NCBI GenBank assembly: GCA_002305965.1
Contig: DBRM01000029.1
Span: 1 to 58,103 of the forward strand
Direction: 5' to 3'
DNA length: 58,103 bases
From: Syntrophomonas sp. UBA1368
Lineage (GTDB): Bacteria > Bacillota > Syntrophomonadia > Syntrophomonadales > Syntrophomonadaceae
A program made the translations under genes and the position numbers. The notes beneath the pieces are model-generated. The model did not search any database. It saw only the letters and a program-made list of their open reading frames with translations, and was not told the DNA's origin. Each line of letters opens with the position of its first letter. The stretch's first letter is position 1. Of this stretch, positions 8,072 to 16,882 are shown piece after piece.

Positions 8072-10042
8072 ATGGATATAACCCATATTATCAACCAGGA
8101 GCTCCATATTAAATCGGTAATATTTAAGAACCGGATCATGATGCCCGCTATGGGGACTGGACTGGCAAATATATCCGGTGAAGTGACCCGGCAGATGATC
8201 GATTATTATGAAGAGAGAGCTTTGGGGGGAGCAGGCGGTATCATTGTTGAAATTACCTGTGTTGACAGCCCGACAGGAAAAGCCAGCCCAACCCAGCTGT
8301 GTATCGATAAACCTCATTATATAGCGGGTTTAAAAGAATTAAGCGAAGCGATCCAGGCCCATGACTGCAGAGCTTTTATCCAATTACACCATGCCGGACG
8401 ACAGACAACGCCATTTGTCACCGGGGGATTACAGCCAGTGGCGCCTTCGCCGATTGCCTGCCGTTTCGTGAAACAAGAACCACGGGAACTTGAAATAAAA
8501 GAGATCCATGCCATTCGGGATAAATTTGTTGCTGCAGCAATATTTGCGGAAAAGGCCGGTTTCGACGGAGTTGAGATTCATGCTGCCCATGGATATTTGC
8601 TAAGTCAGTTTTTATCACCTTACAGCAATCATAGAAATGATGAGTATGGAGGCAGCAATGAAAACAGAGCACGGCTGGTGACTGAAATAATCAGCAGTAT
8701 TAAAAAATACGTGCCCCGTCTTTTGGTTAGCGTACGCTTCAATATGAATGATTTTGCAGCGGGCGGAATCGATGAACAAATGGGACTCATCATTGCCGGG
8801 CAGCTGGAAACAGCAGGGGCAGATCTTTTAAATGTTTCCTGCGGTATTTATGAATCAGGACATACCACTATTGAACCAGCATTTTTTGCCGAGGCCTGGC
8901 GCATTAAGATGGCTGAGCAAGTTAAAAAAACAGTTAGAATACCGGTAATAGGCGGAGGAGTGATCAGGCATCCTGAAAAGGCTGCAGAGATTTTAGCCAA
9001 TCAGCAGGCAGATTTGATCTGGGTCGGGCGCGGAATGCTGGCTGACCCTGCCTGGGTCGGGAAGGCTGTCAGCGGGCGTGCGGATCAGATCAGGCATTGT
9101 ATATCATGTAATACTTGTTTTGACAGTATCAGTCAGGGCTTGCATATTCGTTGTGCTGTTAATCCGAGAGCCGGCCGGGAGTATAAATTGAGCCTTGAAC
9201 GTCGGCTGGAAGGCATCAAAGCAGTGATCGTCGGGGGAGGACCAGCGGGAATCCAGACTTCATTGGCATTAAGCTCAGCAGGCGCACAAGTTACGCTGCT
9301 GGAAAAAGAGGCTCATTTAGGAGGACAATTGAATATTGCCAACAAGCCTCCATATAAAGATAAGATAGGATGGATGCTGCAAGCGCTGATCGAACAGTTG
9401 GAGCATACCAACGTAGAGATCAAGCTGAATACTGTCTGGAAAAACGAAATGATCGAAGAATTAAAGCCGGATGTTCTGGTCATAGCAACTGGTTCAAAGC
9501 CAGTTATACCTGCCATAAGTGGAATAGAGTCAACCGAGATCTTTGCACTGGCGGATGTTCTATCCGGCAAGGCTGTCATCAGACAGCAAAAGGTGCTGAT
9601 CATCGGTGGGGGCAGCACTGGTTGTGAAGCCGCAGAATATCTTGCCCCACATAATGAAGTGACCATTGTGGAACAAGCCAAAATGTTGGCAGCAGGTTTG
9701 GAAAACATGAACCGTCTTGGACTATTGGCTCGTATCAAAGGTCTGGGGATCAAAACAAAAAAAGGCTATATTGTAAAACGTATTGCCGGGAAGACAGTAC
9801 AGCTGTTAAAATTATCTGATGAAAGTGAAGAACAGATAATCGCTGATGCAGTTATATTTACCTGTGGCAATATAAACAATCATTTATCAATAGATCATAA
9901 AACACCGCTTAAGGTTTATCTGATTGGGGATGCAAAGCAGCCGCGCGGGATAATGGAAGCAATATACGAAGGGGAGATGGTCGCGGAAGATATTGCTGCG
10001 AAACGAATACGCAATTTTAGTTCGGAGGGAATCATCAAGTGA
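8072..10042 (+). CDS. Old-yellow-enzyme-type NADH:flavin oxidoreductase (2-enoate / 2,4-dienoyl-CoA reductase family)
   Basis: 656 residues, full length for the FadH / enoate reductase class. The N-terminal part (about 1-340) is an FMN-binding TIM barrel with FKNRIMMPAMGTG near the start, HAAHGYLLSQFLSP (active-site region) and WVGRGMLADP. A cluster motif follows (CISCNTCFD, then RCAVNPRAGRE), with spacing C-x2-C-x2-C-x11-C, one residue shorter than the C-x2-C-x3-C of E. coli FadH. The C-terminal part has two dinucleotide-binding motifs (VIVGGGPAGIQTSLAL and VLIIGGGSTGCEAAEYL) for FAD and NAD(P)H. It reduces an activated C=C bond; whether the substrate is a free enoate or a CoA ester cannot be told. 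It overlaps the HAD gene by 4 bases. Confidence 0.88.
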   Translation: MDITHIINQELHIKSVIFKNRIMMPAMGTGLANISGEVTRQMIDYYEERALGGAGGIIVEITCVDSPTGKASPTQLCIDKPHYIAGLKELSEAIQAHDCRAFIQLHHAGRQTTPFVTGGLQPVAPSPIACRFVKQEPRELEIKEIHAIRDKFVAAAIFAEKAGFDGVEIHAAHGYLLSQFLSPYSNHRNDEYGGSNENRARLVTEIISSIKKYVPRLLVSVRFNMNDFAAGGIDEQMGLIIAGQLETAGADLLNVSCGIYESGHTTIEPAFFAEAWRIKMAEQVKKTVRIPVIGGGVIRHPEKAAEILANQQADLIWVGRGMLADPAWVGKAVSGRADQIRHCISCNTCFDSISQGLHIRCAVNPRAGREYKLSLERRLEGIKAVIVGGGPAGIQTSLALSSAGAQVTLLEKEAHLGGQLNIANKPPYKDKIGWMLQALIEQLEHTNVEIKLNTVWKNEMIEELKPDVLVIATGSKPVIPAISGIESTEIFALADVLSGKAVIRQQKVLIIGGGSTGCEAAEYLAPHNEVTIVEQAKMLAAGLENMNRLGLLARIKGLGIKTKKGYIVKRIAGKTVQLLKLSDESEEQIIADAVIFTCGNINNHLSIDHKTPLKVYLIGDAKQPRGIMEAIYEGEMVAEDIAAKRIRNFSSEGIIK

Positions 10043-10512
10043 TTGTTGTTAATATACCGGGACGCGATAAGAATCTGGAGATCAATACGTTGTTATTGGA
10101 CCTGAATGGTACGATAAGCTTTGACGGACATCTGATCGAAGGTGTTGCTGAGAGGATCGCCAGGCTCAAAGAAAAAGTTGATATTTATTTGTTAACGGCG
10201 GATACGTTCGGCTTTGGTGCTCAAATCGCCGAGGAACTGGAAATCGAATTTTATAAAGTCGATTCGGAAGACGGGGATAAAGATAAGAAAGCTTTTGTGC
10301 ACAGGTTCGATGCACAAAATGTAGCAGCTATAGGAAACGGATTCAATGATCGCAGTATGCTTTCTGAAGCGGGTATATCAATTGTTATTATTGGTCCGGA
10401 AGGTTGTTCGCCCAAAGCGTTAGCCGCAGCAGATATAGCTGTGACTGATATCAATCATGCCTTCGATTTATTGCTTAATCCTATGCGTATCAAAGCAACA
10501 ATGAGAGCATAG
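10039..10512 (+). CDS. Soluble P-type-ATPase-like HAD protein (COG4087 type)
   Basis: 157 residues, all HAD core with no membrane part and no cap domain. Motif I is LLLDLNGTISFDG, so Asp21 is the nucleophile and the usual second Asp is Asn23. Motif II is LLTADT and motif IV is GNGFNDRSML. The DxNGT form resembles the DKTGT of P-type ATPases more than the DxDGT of phosphatases, and matches the 'soluble P-type ATPase' group. The GTG start at 10039 overlaps the stop of the flavoenzyme gene in a GTGA, showing translational coupling. The substrate is unknown; the link to the flavoenzyme is only by operon. Confidence 0.75.
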   Translation: MIVVNIPGRDKNLEINTLLLDLNGTISFDGHLIEGVAERIARLKEKVDIYLLTADTFGFGAQIAEELEIEFYKVDSEDGDKDKKAFVHRFDAQNVAAIGNGFNDRSMLSEAGISIVIIGPEGCSPKALAAADIAVTDINHAFDLLLNPMRIKATMRA

Positions 10513-10644
10513 CTGATGAAATATTTAAGGCCTACCGCTTATTGTCTAATTCGTATACGGTATTTCCAAAATCTAAGTCACCAAAACAGCAAATTATTGT
10601 ATTATAATAAGATAGTGTTCTGCGGCTAAAAATTCAAACTAATT

Positions 10645-10692
10645 CTTGCCCGGTAAATAGCTGATCTTAAGGGATCAATAAAGCGAGGCAAG
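10645..10692 (+). promoter_or_regulatory. Nested inverted repeat in the hdr-flx leader
   Basis: An outer CTTGCC/GGCAAG stem (10645-10650 with 10687-10692) encloses a TGATC/GATCA stem (10662-10666 with 10673-10677). It ends 34 bases before the hdrC start codon. A possible -10 box lies upstream near 10600-10610. It may be an RNA leader element or an operator; no known riboswitch class was recognised. Confidence 0.35.
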
Positions 10693-10726
10693 TTATATTT
10701 TTATACTTTATAGAAAGGGGTCAACC

Positions 10727-11302
10727 ATGATAAATGACGCAGTAAAATTAAAGCCTGCGGATAAAGCGGACAAGGATCTGCTCGCAAAGCTGGAGCAGGA
10801 AGCCGGCACTCAGGTAAGCTTGTGTTACCAGTGCGGAAAATGCTCTGCCGGATGTCCGGTTGCTTTTGCCATGGATTATCCACCGCGGGAGATCATCAGA
10901 TTATTACAGCTTAATATGACAGAAACAGCATTGAATTCTAATAGTATCTGGGTTTGTGCCACTTGTGAGACCTGCTCGGAGAGATGCCCGCGGGGAGTTG
11001 AAATCGCAACCCTGATGGATTCTCTAAGAAGAGAAGCATTAAGACGAGGCAAAAAAGGGGATAACAAAGTAGCTGCGTTCAATGACGCCTTTTTACGTAC
11101 CGTAAAGATGTTTGGCAGAACCTACGAAGCAGGCATACTCCTGCAGCATAACGCTGTAACCATGCAGCCGTTTAAAGACGCAGGGTTAGGACTTCCCATG
11201 GTACAGAGAGGCAAAATAAATATCCTGCCGGTAAGAATCAAAGGGAGAGACCAGATGAAGAAGATCTTTGCCCGGGTACAGGAACAGAGGGAGGAGAAAT
11301 AA
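10727..11302 (+). CDS. hdrC: Heterodisulfide reductase subunit C
   Basis: 191 residues with two [4Fe-4S] motifs: CYQCGKCSAGCP (about 33-44) and CATCETCSERCP (about 77-88). HdrC carries electrons between HdrA and the disulfide-reducing HdrB in soluble HdrABC complexes. The C-terminal third (about 115-191) lacks cysteines and is longer than some HdrC proteins. AGAAAGGGG lies before the ATG. It is the first gene of a seven-gene set, hdrC-hdrB-hdrA-flxD-flxC-flxB-flxA, and hdrB starts two bases after its stop. Confidence 0.93.
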   Translation: MINDAVKLKPADKADKDLLAKLEQEAGTQVSLCYQCGKCSAGCPVAFAMDYPPREIIRLLQLNMTETALNSNSIWVCATCETCSERCPRGVEIATLMDSLRREALRRGKKGDNKVAAFNDAFLRTVKMFGRTYEAGILLQHNAVTMQPFKDAGLGLPMVQRGKINILPVRIKGRDQMKKIFARVQEQREEK

Positions 11303-11303
11303 A

Positions 11304-12485
11304 ATGAGAGTAGCATACTATCCCGGCTGTTCCCTGGAAGGCAGTGCCATAGAATACGGAGTATCAACCGAAAGAACAGCAGAGATATTAGGGTTTGAGT
11401 TAGTGGAGATCGATGACTGGAATTGCTGTGGAGCAACTTCCGGCCATAATACGGACAAACTTTTGTCGATCGCACTTCCTGCCAGAAATCTGGCTATAGC
11501 AGAGAAGACCGGACTTAATGTGTTGGCACCTTGTGCAGCCTGCTATAATCGTTTTAGAAACACTGAGCATACAGTTAGAAGCGACAGTGAATTAAAAGCC
11601 AAAGTGGAGCAGGTCATCGGCATGGAATACAAGGCGGAAAACGAGACCTATTCCATTTTAAATTATATAACCCAAGAGGTTGGACTTGATAAAATAGCTG
11701 ATAAAGTGACCAAACCATTAAAAGGAATGAAAGCGGCCTGTTATTACGGATGCCTTTTAGTAAGGCCTGAAGCACATACCGGCTTTGATGATGCAGAATA
11801 TCCACAGAGTATGGATAATATCGTAAAAGCCCTGGGGGCAGAAGCCGTTGAATGGGCATTTAAAACCGAATGCTGTGGAGCAGCACTGGGAACATCCCAG
11901 CCGGAAATAGGGCAGAAGATGATTGCAGCGGTACTAAAAAATGCCAAAGACTCAGGTGCAGAATGTATTGTAACCGCTTGTCCCTTATGTATGATGAATC
12001 TGGATATGCGGCAGAAAAGTGCTGAGAAGGGCAGTGGTGAAATATTCAATCTTCCTGTTTACTATGTAACTGAGCTTCTGGCAATTGCCTGCGGCGACAG
12101 TCCTGAAAGGGTAAAGGTAAACAAACATTTTGTAGAAGCTGTGAGTTATCTTAAGGAAGTAAGCAAAAGAGCAGAAGAAATCGCGGCCAAAGAAAAACAA
12201 CAGGCTGAAGCCAAAGCCGCACCGGCGGAAGAAGTGGACGAAGAAAAAATCCAGAAGAAGATACAGGCATTTATAAAATCACTTCAGAAGAATCCTGACA
12301 AAATCGCTGCCAAACTCATTGAGGATGAAGAAAGAGCTGCGATCCTGACAGAAATCGTTAAAAATGACGAGAAAAAGATACAGAAGCTGGCGGAACTTTT
12401 AGCTACCGATAATGATAAAGCAGTGAAAGCTGCCGAGGCTTATGTGTCCGGTGAACTGAAAAAGCGGGAAAAAAGCAAAGAGTAA
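11304..12485 (+). CDS. hdrB: Heterodisulfide reductase subunit B with helical C-terminal extension
   Basis: 393 residues. The core (about 1-280) has two CCG domains: PGCSLEG, WNCCGATSG (Cys41-Cys42) and CAAC, then ACYYGC, ECCGAALGTS and CPLC. In methanogen HdrB these cysteines bind two unusual [4Fe-4S] clusters that cleave a disulfide. Beyond the core comes an added tail of about 110 residues, very rich in Lys, Glu and Ala with no cysteine, predicted to be long helices; classic HdrB ends near 290-300. The ATG at 11304 follows GAGGAG and fits the family start. The natural disulfide substrate in bacteria without coenzyme M and B is not evident here. Confidence 0.92.
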   Translation: MRVAYYPGCSLEGSAIEYGVSTERTAEILGFELVEIDDWNCCGATSGHNTDKLLSIALPARNLAIAEKTGLNVLAPCAACYNRFRNTEHTVRSDSELKAKVEQVIGMEYKAENETYSILNYITQEVGLDKIADKVTKPLKGMKAACYYGCLLVRPEAHTGFDDAEYPQSMDNIVKALGAEAVEWAFKTECCGAALGTSQPEIGQKMIAAVLKNAKDSGAECIVTACPLCMMNLDMRQKSAEKGSGEIFNLPVYYVTELLAIACGDSPERVKVNKHFVEAVSYLKEVSKRAEEIAAKEKQQAEAKAAPAEEVDEEKIQKKIQAFIKSLQKNPDKIAAKLIEDEERAAILTEIVKNDEKKIQKLAELLATDNDKAVKAAEAYVSGELKKREKSKE

Positions 12486-12538
12486 GGACTTCTTGATTTA
12501 GGTATAAAAATGGTTTAACAGCTAGAGAGGAGATAACT

Positions 12539-14524
12539 ATGAAAAGAAGAGTTGGCGTCTTTGTGTGTGAATGCGGCACCAATATAGCCTCCGTAGTCGA
12601 TACGGAAAAAGTGGCCGCAGCCGCTAAGAATATGCCCGGCGTAATTTTTGCCACCAATTATAAATATATGTGTTCTGACCCCGGGCAGGATTTAATTAAA
12701 AACGCTATCCAGGAACATGGCCTGCAGCAGGTGGTTGTAGCTTCCTGTTCACCGCGTATGCATGAAAAAACCTTCCGCAAGGCGGTAGAAGACGGCGGGC
12801 TCAATCCTTACATGTTTGAGATGGCGAACATCCGGGAACAAAACTCCTGGGTTCATAAAGACCGGGCCGAAGCGACCCAGAAGGCCGAAGATCTGGTGCG
12901 AATGGCAGTAAGTAAAGTGCTGCGCCATAAACCATTGAAAATATCAACCATCCCCATTACCAAAAAAGCTTTGGTGATCGGCGGAGGAATTGCCGGGATG
13001 CAGGCTGCATTGGATATTGCTGAAGCCGGGCATAAAGTGCTGTTGGTAGAAAAGGAGGCCAGCATCGGCGGAAAGATGAGTCAGATTGACAAGACCTTTC
13101 CCACCATGGACTGCGCCGCCTGAATTGGCTCACCCAAGATGGTTGCTGTGGCACAGCATCCTAACATTCAGTTGATGACGATGGCGGAAGTCGTAAAAGT
13201 AGATGGATATATAGGCAATTTTAAAGTAACCATAAAAAAACGGGCTAAATATGTAGACTGGGATCTTTGCACCGGATGCGGAACCTGTATGGAAAAATGT
13301 CCTACCAAAAAAATACCTGATGCTTTTGACATGGGGATGGGACAAACTACCGCGGTGCGCATGATGTATCCCCAGGCAGTACCAGGCAAACCATATATCG
13401 ATGCTGAGCACTGTACCAAGTTATTAAACGGCAAGTGCGGTATCTGTGAAAAAGTCTGCCCCACCAAGGCGATCCGATATGAAGACAAGGAAGAACTGGT
13501 TTCAGAGGACATCGGAGCAATCGTGATGGCGACTGGATTTGACCTTTTTGAATGGGAGAAAGCTTACGGTGAATACGGATATGGCATGTATCCTGATGTG
13601 ATCACCAGTTTGCATTTTGAAAGATTGTCCAGTTCCAGCGGGCCTACGGGAGGAAAAATCAAGAGGCCGTCAGATGGCAAGATCCCGGACAGCGTAGCTT
13701 TTATCAAATGTGTTGGCTCCAGAGATGATACCAAAGGAAAAAGTTATTGTTCCAGAGCTTGCTGCATGTTTACGGCGAAACATGCTTACCAGTTAAAAGA
13801 AAAGAATCCTGATTCCGAAGCCTATGTATTTTACATGGATGTCAGAACCGCCGGCAAAGGTTATGAAGAATTTTATATGCGTTCGCAAAAAGCCGGCGCC
13901 AAATATATCAGGGGCCGGGTCAGCAAAATTTATCCTAAAGGAGATAAATTGGTTCTGAAGACAGAAGATACCCTTTTAAGCAAGCCCATGGAAGTAGAAG
14001 TAGATATGGTGGTTTTGGCAACAGCGATGGTGCCTGCAGCAGGGGCCAAAGAGTTAGCGAAAACAATAGGTTTTTCAACTGATAAAGACGGCTTCTTCCA
14101 GGAAGCTCATCCGAAACTGCAGCCGGTAGAAACATTTTCCGCCGGAGTTTATCTGGCCGGTACCTGCCAGGGACCCAAAGATATCCCTGACACCGTAGCC
14201 CAGGCCAGCGCTGCCGCAGTTAAGGTATTAGGACTTTTTGCCAAAAATGAGCTAGCCACTGAACCGTTGATTGCAGAAGTTGACTACGTAAAATGCTCCG
14301 GCTGCGAATTCTGTGTGCCCATATGCCCATATAAGGCTATTTCCATTAAACAACTGGCCGAACGTTGTCACGGCGAACCGATAACCCGCCGTATAGCTGA
14401 TATCAATCCCAGTCTGTGTCAGGGATGCGGAGCTTGTCTGCCTGCCTGCCGGACGACTGCTATAAATCTTAAAGGATTTACTGATGAACAACTGGCAGCG
14501 GAGGTGGATGCACTGTGTCTATAG
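12539..14524 (+). CDS. hdrA: Heterodisulfide reductase subunit A, selenocysteine-containing
   Basis: 661 residues when TGA 13121-13123 is read as selenocysteine (residue 195). HdrA holds the FAD that splits electron pairs in flavin-based bifurcation. It shows an N-terminal domain with cysteines at 10, 12, 45 and 70, an FAD motif (VIGGGIAGMQAAL, about 146-158), then MDCAA-U-IGSPKMV, where other HdrA proteins have a cysteine in a C-x2-C pair, then the ferredoxin motif CTGCGTCMEKCP, a partner CGICEKVCP, and two C-terminal clusters, CSGCEFCVPICP and CQGCGACLPACR. Both halves lie in one frame and the domain order is unbroken across the UGA, so this is one gene. It overlaps flxD by 10 bases. The loop of a downstream hairpin supports recoding. 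Confidence 0.95.
13121..13165 (+). promoter_or_regulatory. SECIS element of hdrA
   Basis: From the UGA, an 8-bp stem with one T-T mismatch forms between 13141-13148 and 13154-13161, closing the loop TGGCA. The loop starts 26 bases after the UGA, in the range used by bacterial SECIS elements, and contains the GG favoured by SelB. Confidence 0.75.
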
Positions 14525-14949
14525 ATGAAAACAAAGAATACCAACCGAAAATAATCGTTTTTGCCTGCAACTGGTGTACGTATGCAGCAGCAGATCTGGC
14601 CGGGCTGAATCATTTGGAGTATCCCGCCAGTGTGAGAATCATAAGAACTCCTTGTTCAGGCAGGATGGACCCTAATTTGGTATTAAGGGCTTTTAACCGG
14701 GGGGCTGACGGAGTCCTCTTATCCGGGTGACACCCCGGAGAGTGTCACTATGGTAGTGGCAATTACTACAACCGGCGGCGCCATACGATCATGAAAAGTC
14801 TGCTTGAGTATATGGGTATTGAGCCTGGCAGATACCAGACGGCATGGATTTCCGGTTCCGAAGGTACGAAGTTTCAGGAAGTCATGAAAAAACTGGTGGA
14901 TGATGTGACTGCTCTTGGCCCCAACAGAAAGTTGAGGTATGCGAAATGA
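14515..14949 (+). CDS. flxD: FlxD / MvhD-type [2Fe-2S] electron-transfer subunit, selenocysteine-containing
   Basis: 144 residues when TGA 14728-14730 is read as selenocysteine (residue 72). MvhD-family subunits carry electrons from a hydrogenase or an NADH module to HdrA. Visible motifs are FACNWCTYAAADLAG at the start, IRTPCSGRM, and GADGVLLSG-U-HPGECHYGSGN, where the family has GCHPGDCHY; selenocysteine replaces that cysteine, as in VhuD of some methanogens. The GTG start overlaps the end of hdrA, and its own stop (also TGA) overlaps the ATG of flxC in ATGA. Reading the first TGA as a stop would remove half of the conserved domain. Confidence 0.93.
14728..14765 (+). promoter_or_regulatory. 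SECIS element of flxD
   Basis: An 8-bp stem, including one G-U pair, forms between 14743-14750 and 14754-14761 with a TGG loop. The loop starts 21 bases after the UGA. The true UGA stop at 14947 has no such hairpin obvious after it. Confidence 0.75.
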
Positions 14950-15851
14950 GAGAAATAACCAATCAAATAAAAGATATTGCCCGTAAGCTATTTGAAGAAA
15001 AAAAGATCGACATGTTTTTGGCCTGGGAGAAAAGTGAGTTCGATTTTCAAAGTATGCCCTTTTTTGCCCGTAGTGCCGAAGAGGTTGAGAAGATCATATT
15101 TGATGAATTTTCCGTTCATAATCTTTCCAATGCCTTGTTACGGTTTCGTGACGGGAAACAAAGAATTGGAATCGTCGTAAAAGGCTGTGATTCCCGGGGG
15201 ATCGTCAGACTTCTGGAAGATCATCAGTTTACCCGTGACCGACTGTATATTGTGGGCGTATGCTGCCCGGGCATGAAAGATCCTTTGAAAGCTTTCAGAA
15301 ATGAGTCTGGATTTGAAAAGACGGCAAATGCTGACCTTGAAGCAGACAAATGCAATGACTGCATCCAGCCTAATCCGGTCATCTATGATGTGCTGTTAGG
15401 GGAGGAACAACCCCCGCGAATGCAGGGTGAGAGGTTTAAAAAGGTCAAGGAAATTGAAGCCATGACACCGGACGAAAGGTATGCGTTTTTTGAAGACAAA
15501 CTTTCCACCTGTATCAGATGTTATGCCTGCCGACAGGCATGTGTCGCGTGCAACTGCCGTACCTGTATTTTCGATGAGTCCAGACCCCAGTGGGTGGGAA
15601 GGGAAGCAAACACCAGCGACAATATGATGTATCATATCATCAGAGCTTCCCATATGACCGGCAGATGTATTGAATGTGGAGAGTGTGAGCGGGTTTGCCC
15701 GGTGCATATACCTTTAATGCTTTTAAATCAAAAGCTGATCAAGGATGTTGACAGTTTCTTCGGTCCCTTTGATGCGGGATTGAAGTATGAAGAGGGGGCC
15801 AAACCACCACTCAGTCAGTACCGGGAGAATGATCCCGACGATTTTCTGTAA
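14946..15851 (+). CDS. flxC: FlxC-type iron-sulfur subunit of the Hdr-Flx complex
   Basis: 301 residues. The N-terminal half (about 1-150) resembles the FrhB / coenzyme-F420-hydrogenase-beta fold (IGIVVKGCDSRGIVRLLEDH) and has further cysteines (CNDC). The C-terminal half carries cysteine-rich cluster motifs: CIRCYACRQAC followed by CNCRTC, and CIECGECERVCP. In the Flx-Hdr system of Desulfovibrio vulgaris, FlxABCD oxidises NADH and feeds HdrABC; the name is given by gene order and domain match to that system. ATGA overlap with flxD. Placement between flxD and flxB mirrors the known cluster in reverse order. Assignment as C rather than another iron-sulfur subunit is less certain than its membership of the complex. 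Confidence 0.82.
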   Translation: MREITNQIKDIARKLFEEKKIDMFLAWEKSEFDFQSMPFFARSAEEVEKIIFDEFSVHNLSNALLRFRDGKQRIGIVVKGCDSRGIVRLLEDHQFTRDRLYIVGVCCPGMKDPLKAFRNESGFEKTANADLEADKCNDCIQPNPVIYDVLLGEEQPPRMQGERFKKVKEIEAMTPDERYAFFEDKLSTCIRCYACRQACVACNCRTCIFDESRPQWVGREANTSDNMMYHIIRASHMTGRCIECGECERVCPVHIPLMLLNQKLIKDVDSFFGPFDAGLKYEEGAKPPLSQYRENDPDDFL

Positions 15852-15866
15852 AAAGGGGTGTAAGGG

Positions 15867-16880
15867 ATGAAAGTAATGAAGAAAGCCAAAGTGGAAAAGG
15901 TGATTGAAGCGCTTGCCAAAGAGCATGATGTTTATGTGCCAATACAGCGGGGGGCACAGACCGGATTCTTTTCCTACCGGACATATAACGAAGATTATGA
16001 CGATATTATGCTGGATACTTTGAATGTCTACCAACCCCCGAAAAGTATTGTATTTCCACAGACAGAAAAGATGTATGGCTTTAAAAGCGAAGGACAGAAG
16101 ATCAACATCGATCAGGTATTTGAAGAAAGTGAACCGAAAATCATTTTTGGCCTCCGTTCCTGTGATTTAAAGGCCATCGATTATTTGGATGAACTTTTCT
16201 TCACCAAAAGCTATGAGGATGAGTTTTACCGGGCCAGAAGAAAAAGTACGGTAATGATCGTCAATGCCTGCTATAACCCGGGAACAAGCTGCTTCTGTGA
16301 TTCCATGGGCGTAAGCCCTAATGAACCTGAAAACGCGGATGTCCTGATCCATGATATAGGAGAAGGCGATTTTGCCTGGGAAGCAAAAAGCGATAAAGGG
16401 GAAGCAGTAACTGAACTCATTAAAGATCTTCTGGAGGAACAGGAAGCGACTCTCCCGACCTTAAAAAACTTTAAACGTAAAGTTGATTATGAGGGAGTAG
16501 CAGAAAAGCTGAAAGATATGTTTGATCATCCCATGTGGGAAGATATGTCTTATCCTTGCCACAATTGCGGGATATGCACCTATATGTGCCCCACCTGCTA
16601 TTGCTTTGATATACAGGTAAAGACTGCCGGTGAAGAAGGATACCGCTTCCGCTGCTGGGATTCCTGCATGTATAGGGAATATTCGCAGATGGCCGGTGGT
16701 CACAATCCACGGGAACTGGACAAGGAAAGATTTCGTAACCGCTTTTTGCACAAACTGCAGTTCTTTCAGGAAAGATACGGTGAACCCTTATGTACCGGCT
16801 GTGGACGCTGTATTGTGGTATGTCCGGCCGGCGTAAGTATCATAAAAGTCATTGAAAAAGTTAAGGAGGCGGACGTTTAA
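15867..16880 (+). CDS. flxB: FlxB-type iron-sulfur subunit (sulfhydrogenase beta / AsrA-like)
   Basis: 337 residues. The N-terminal part includes IIFGLRSCDLKAIDYLDELF, typical of the HydB / AsrA family, and cysteines CYNPGTSCFC. The C-terminal third has two [4Fe-4S] motifs: CHNCGICTYMCPTCYC (about 231-246) and CTGCGRCIVVCPAG (about 310-323). By family it relays electrons between the FAD/NAD subunit (next gene) and the rest of the complex. A GGGGTG ribosome site precedes the ATG. It lies 15 bases after flxC and 2 bases before flxA, so the three make one translated block. Confidence 0.85.
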   Translation: MKVMKKAKVEKVIEALAKEHDVYVPIQRGAQTGFFSYRTYNEDYDDIMLDTLNVYQPPKSIVFPQTEKMYGFKSEGQKINIDQVFEESEPKIIFGLRSCDLKAIDYLDELFFTKSYEDEFYRARRKSTVMIVNACYNPGTSCFCDSMGVSPNEPENADVLIHDIGEGDFAWEAKSDKGEAVTELIKDLLEEQEATLPTLKNFKRKVDYEGVAEKLKDMFDHPMWEDMSYPCHNCGICTYMCPTCYCFDIQVKTAGEEGYRFRCWDSCMYREYSQMAGGHNPRELDKERFRNRFLHKLQFFQERYGEPLCTGCGRCIVVCPAGVSIIKVIEKVKEADV

Positions 16881-16882
16881 TA

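Noticed and set aside
14728..14949. Non-coding gap or pseudogene between a 71-residue protein and flxC
   Set aside because: The frame past the UGA encodes the conserved rest of the MvhD domain and ends in an ATGA overlap with the next gene.
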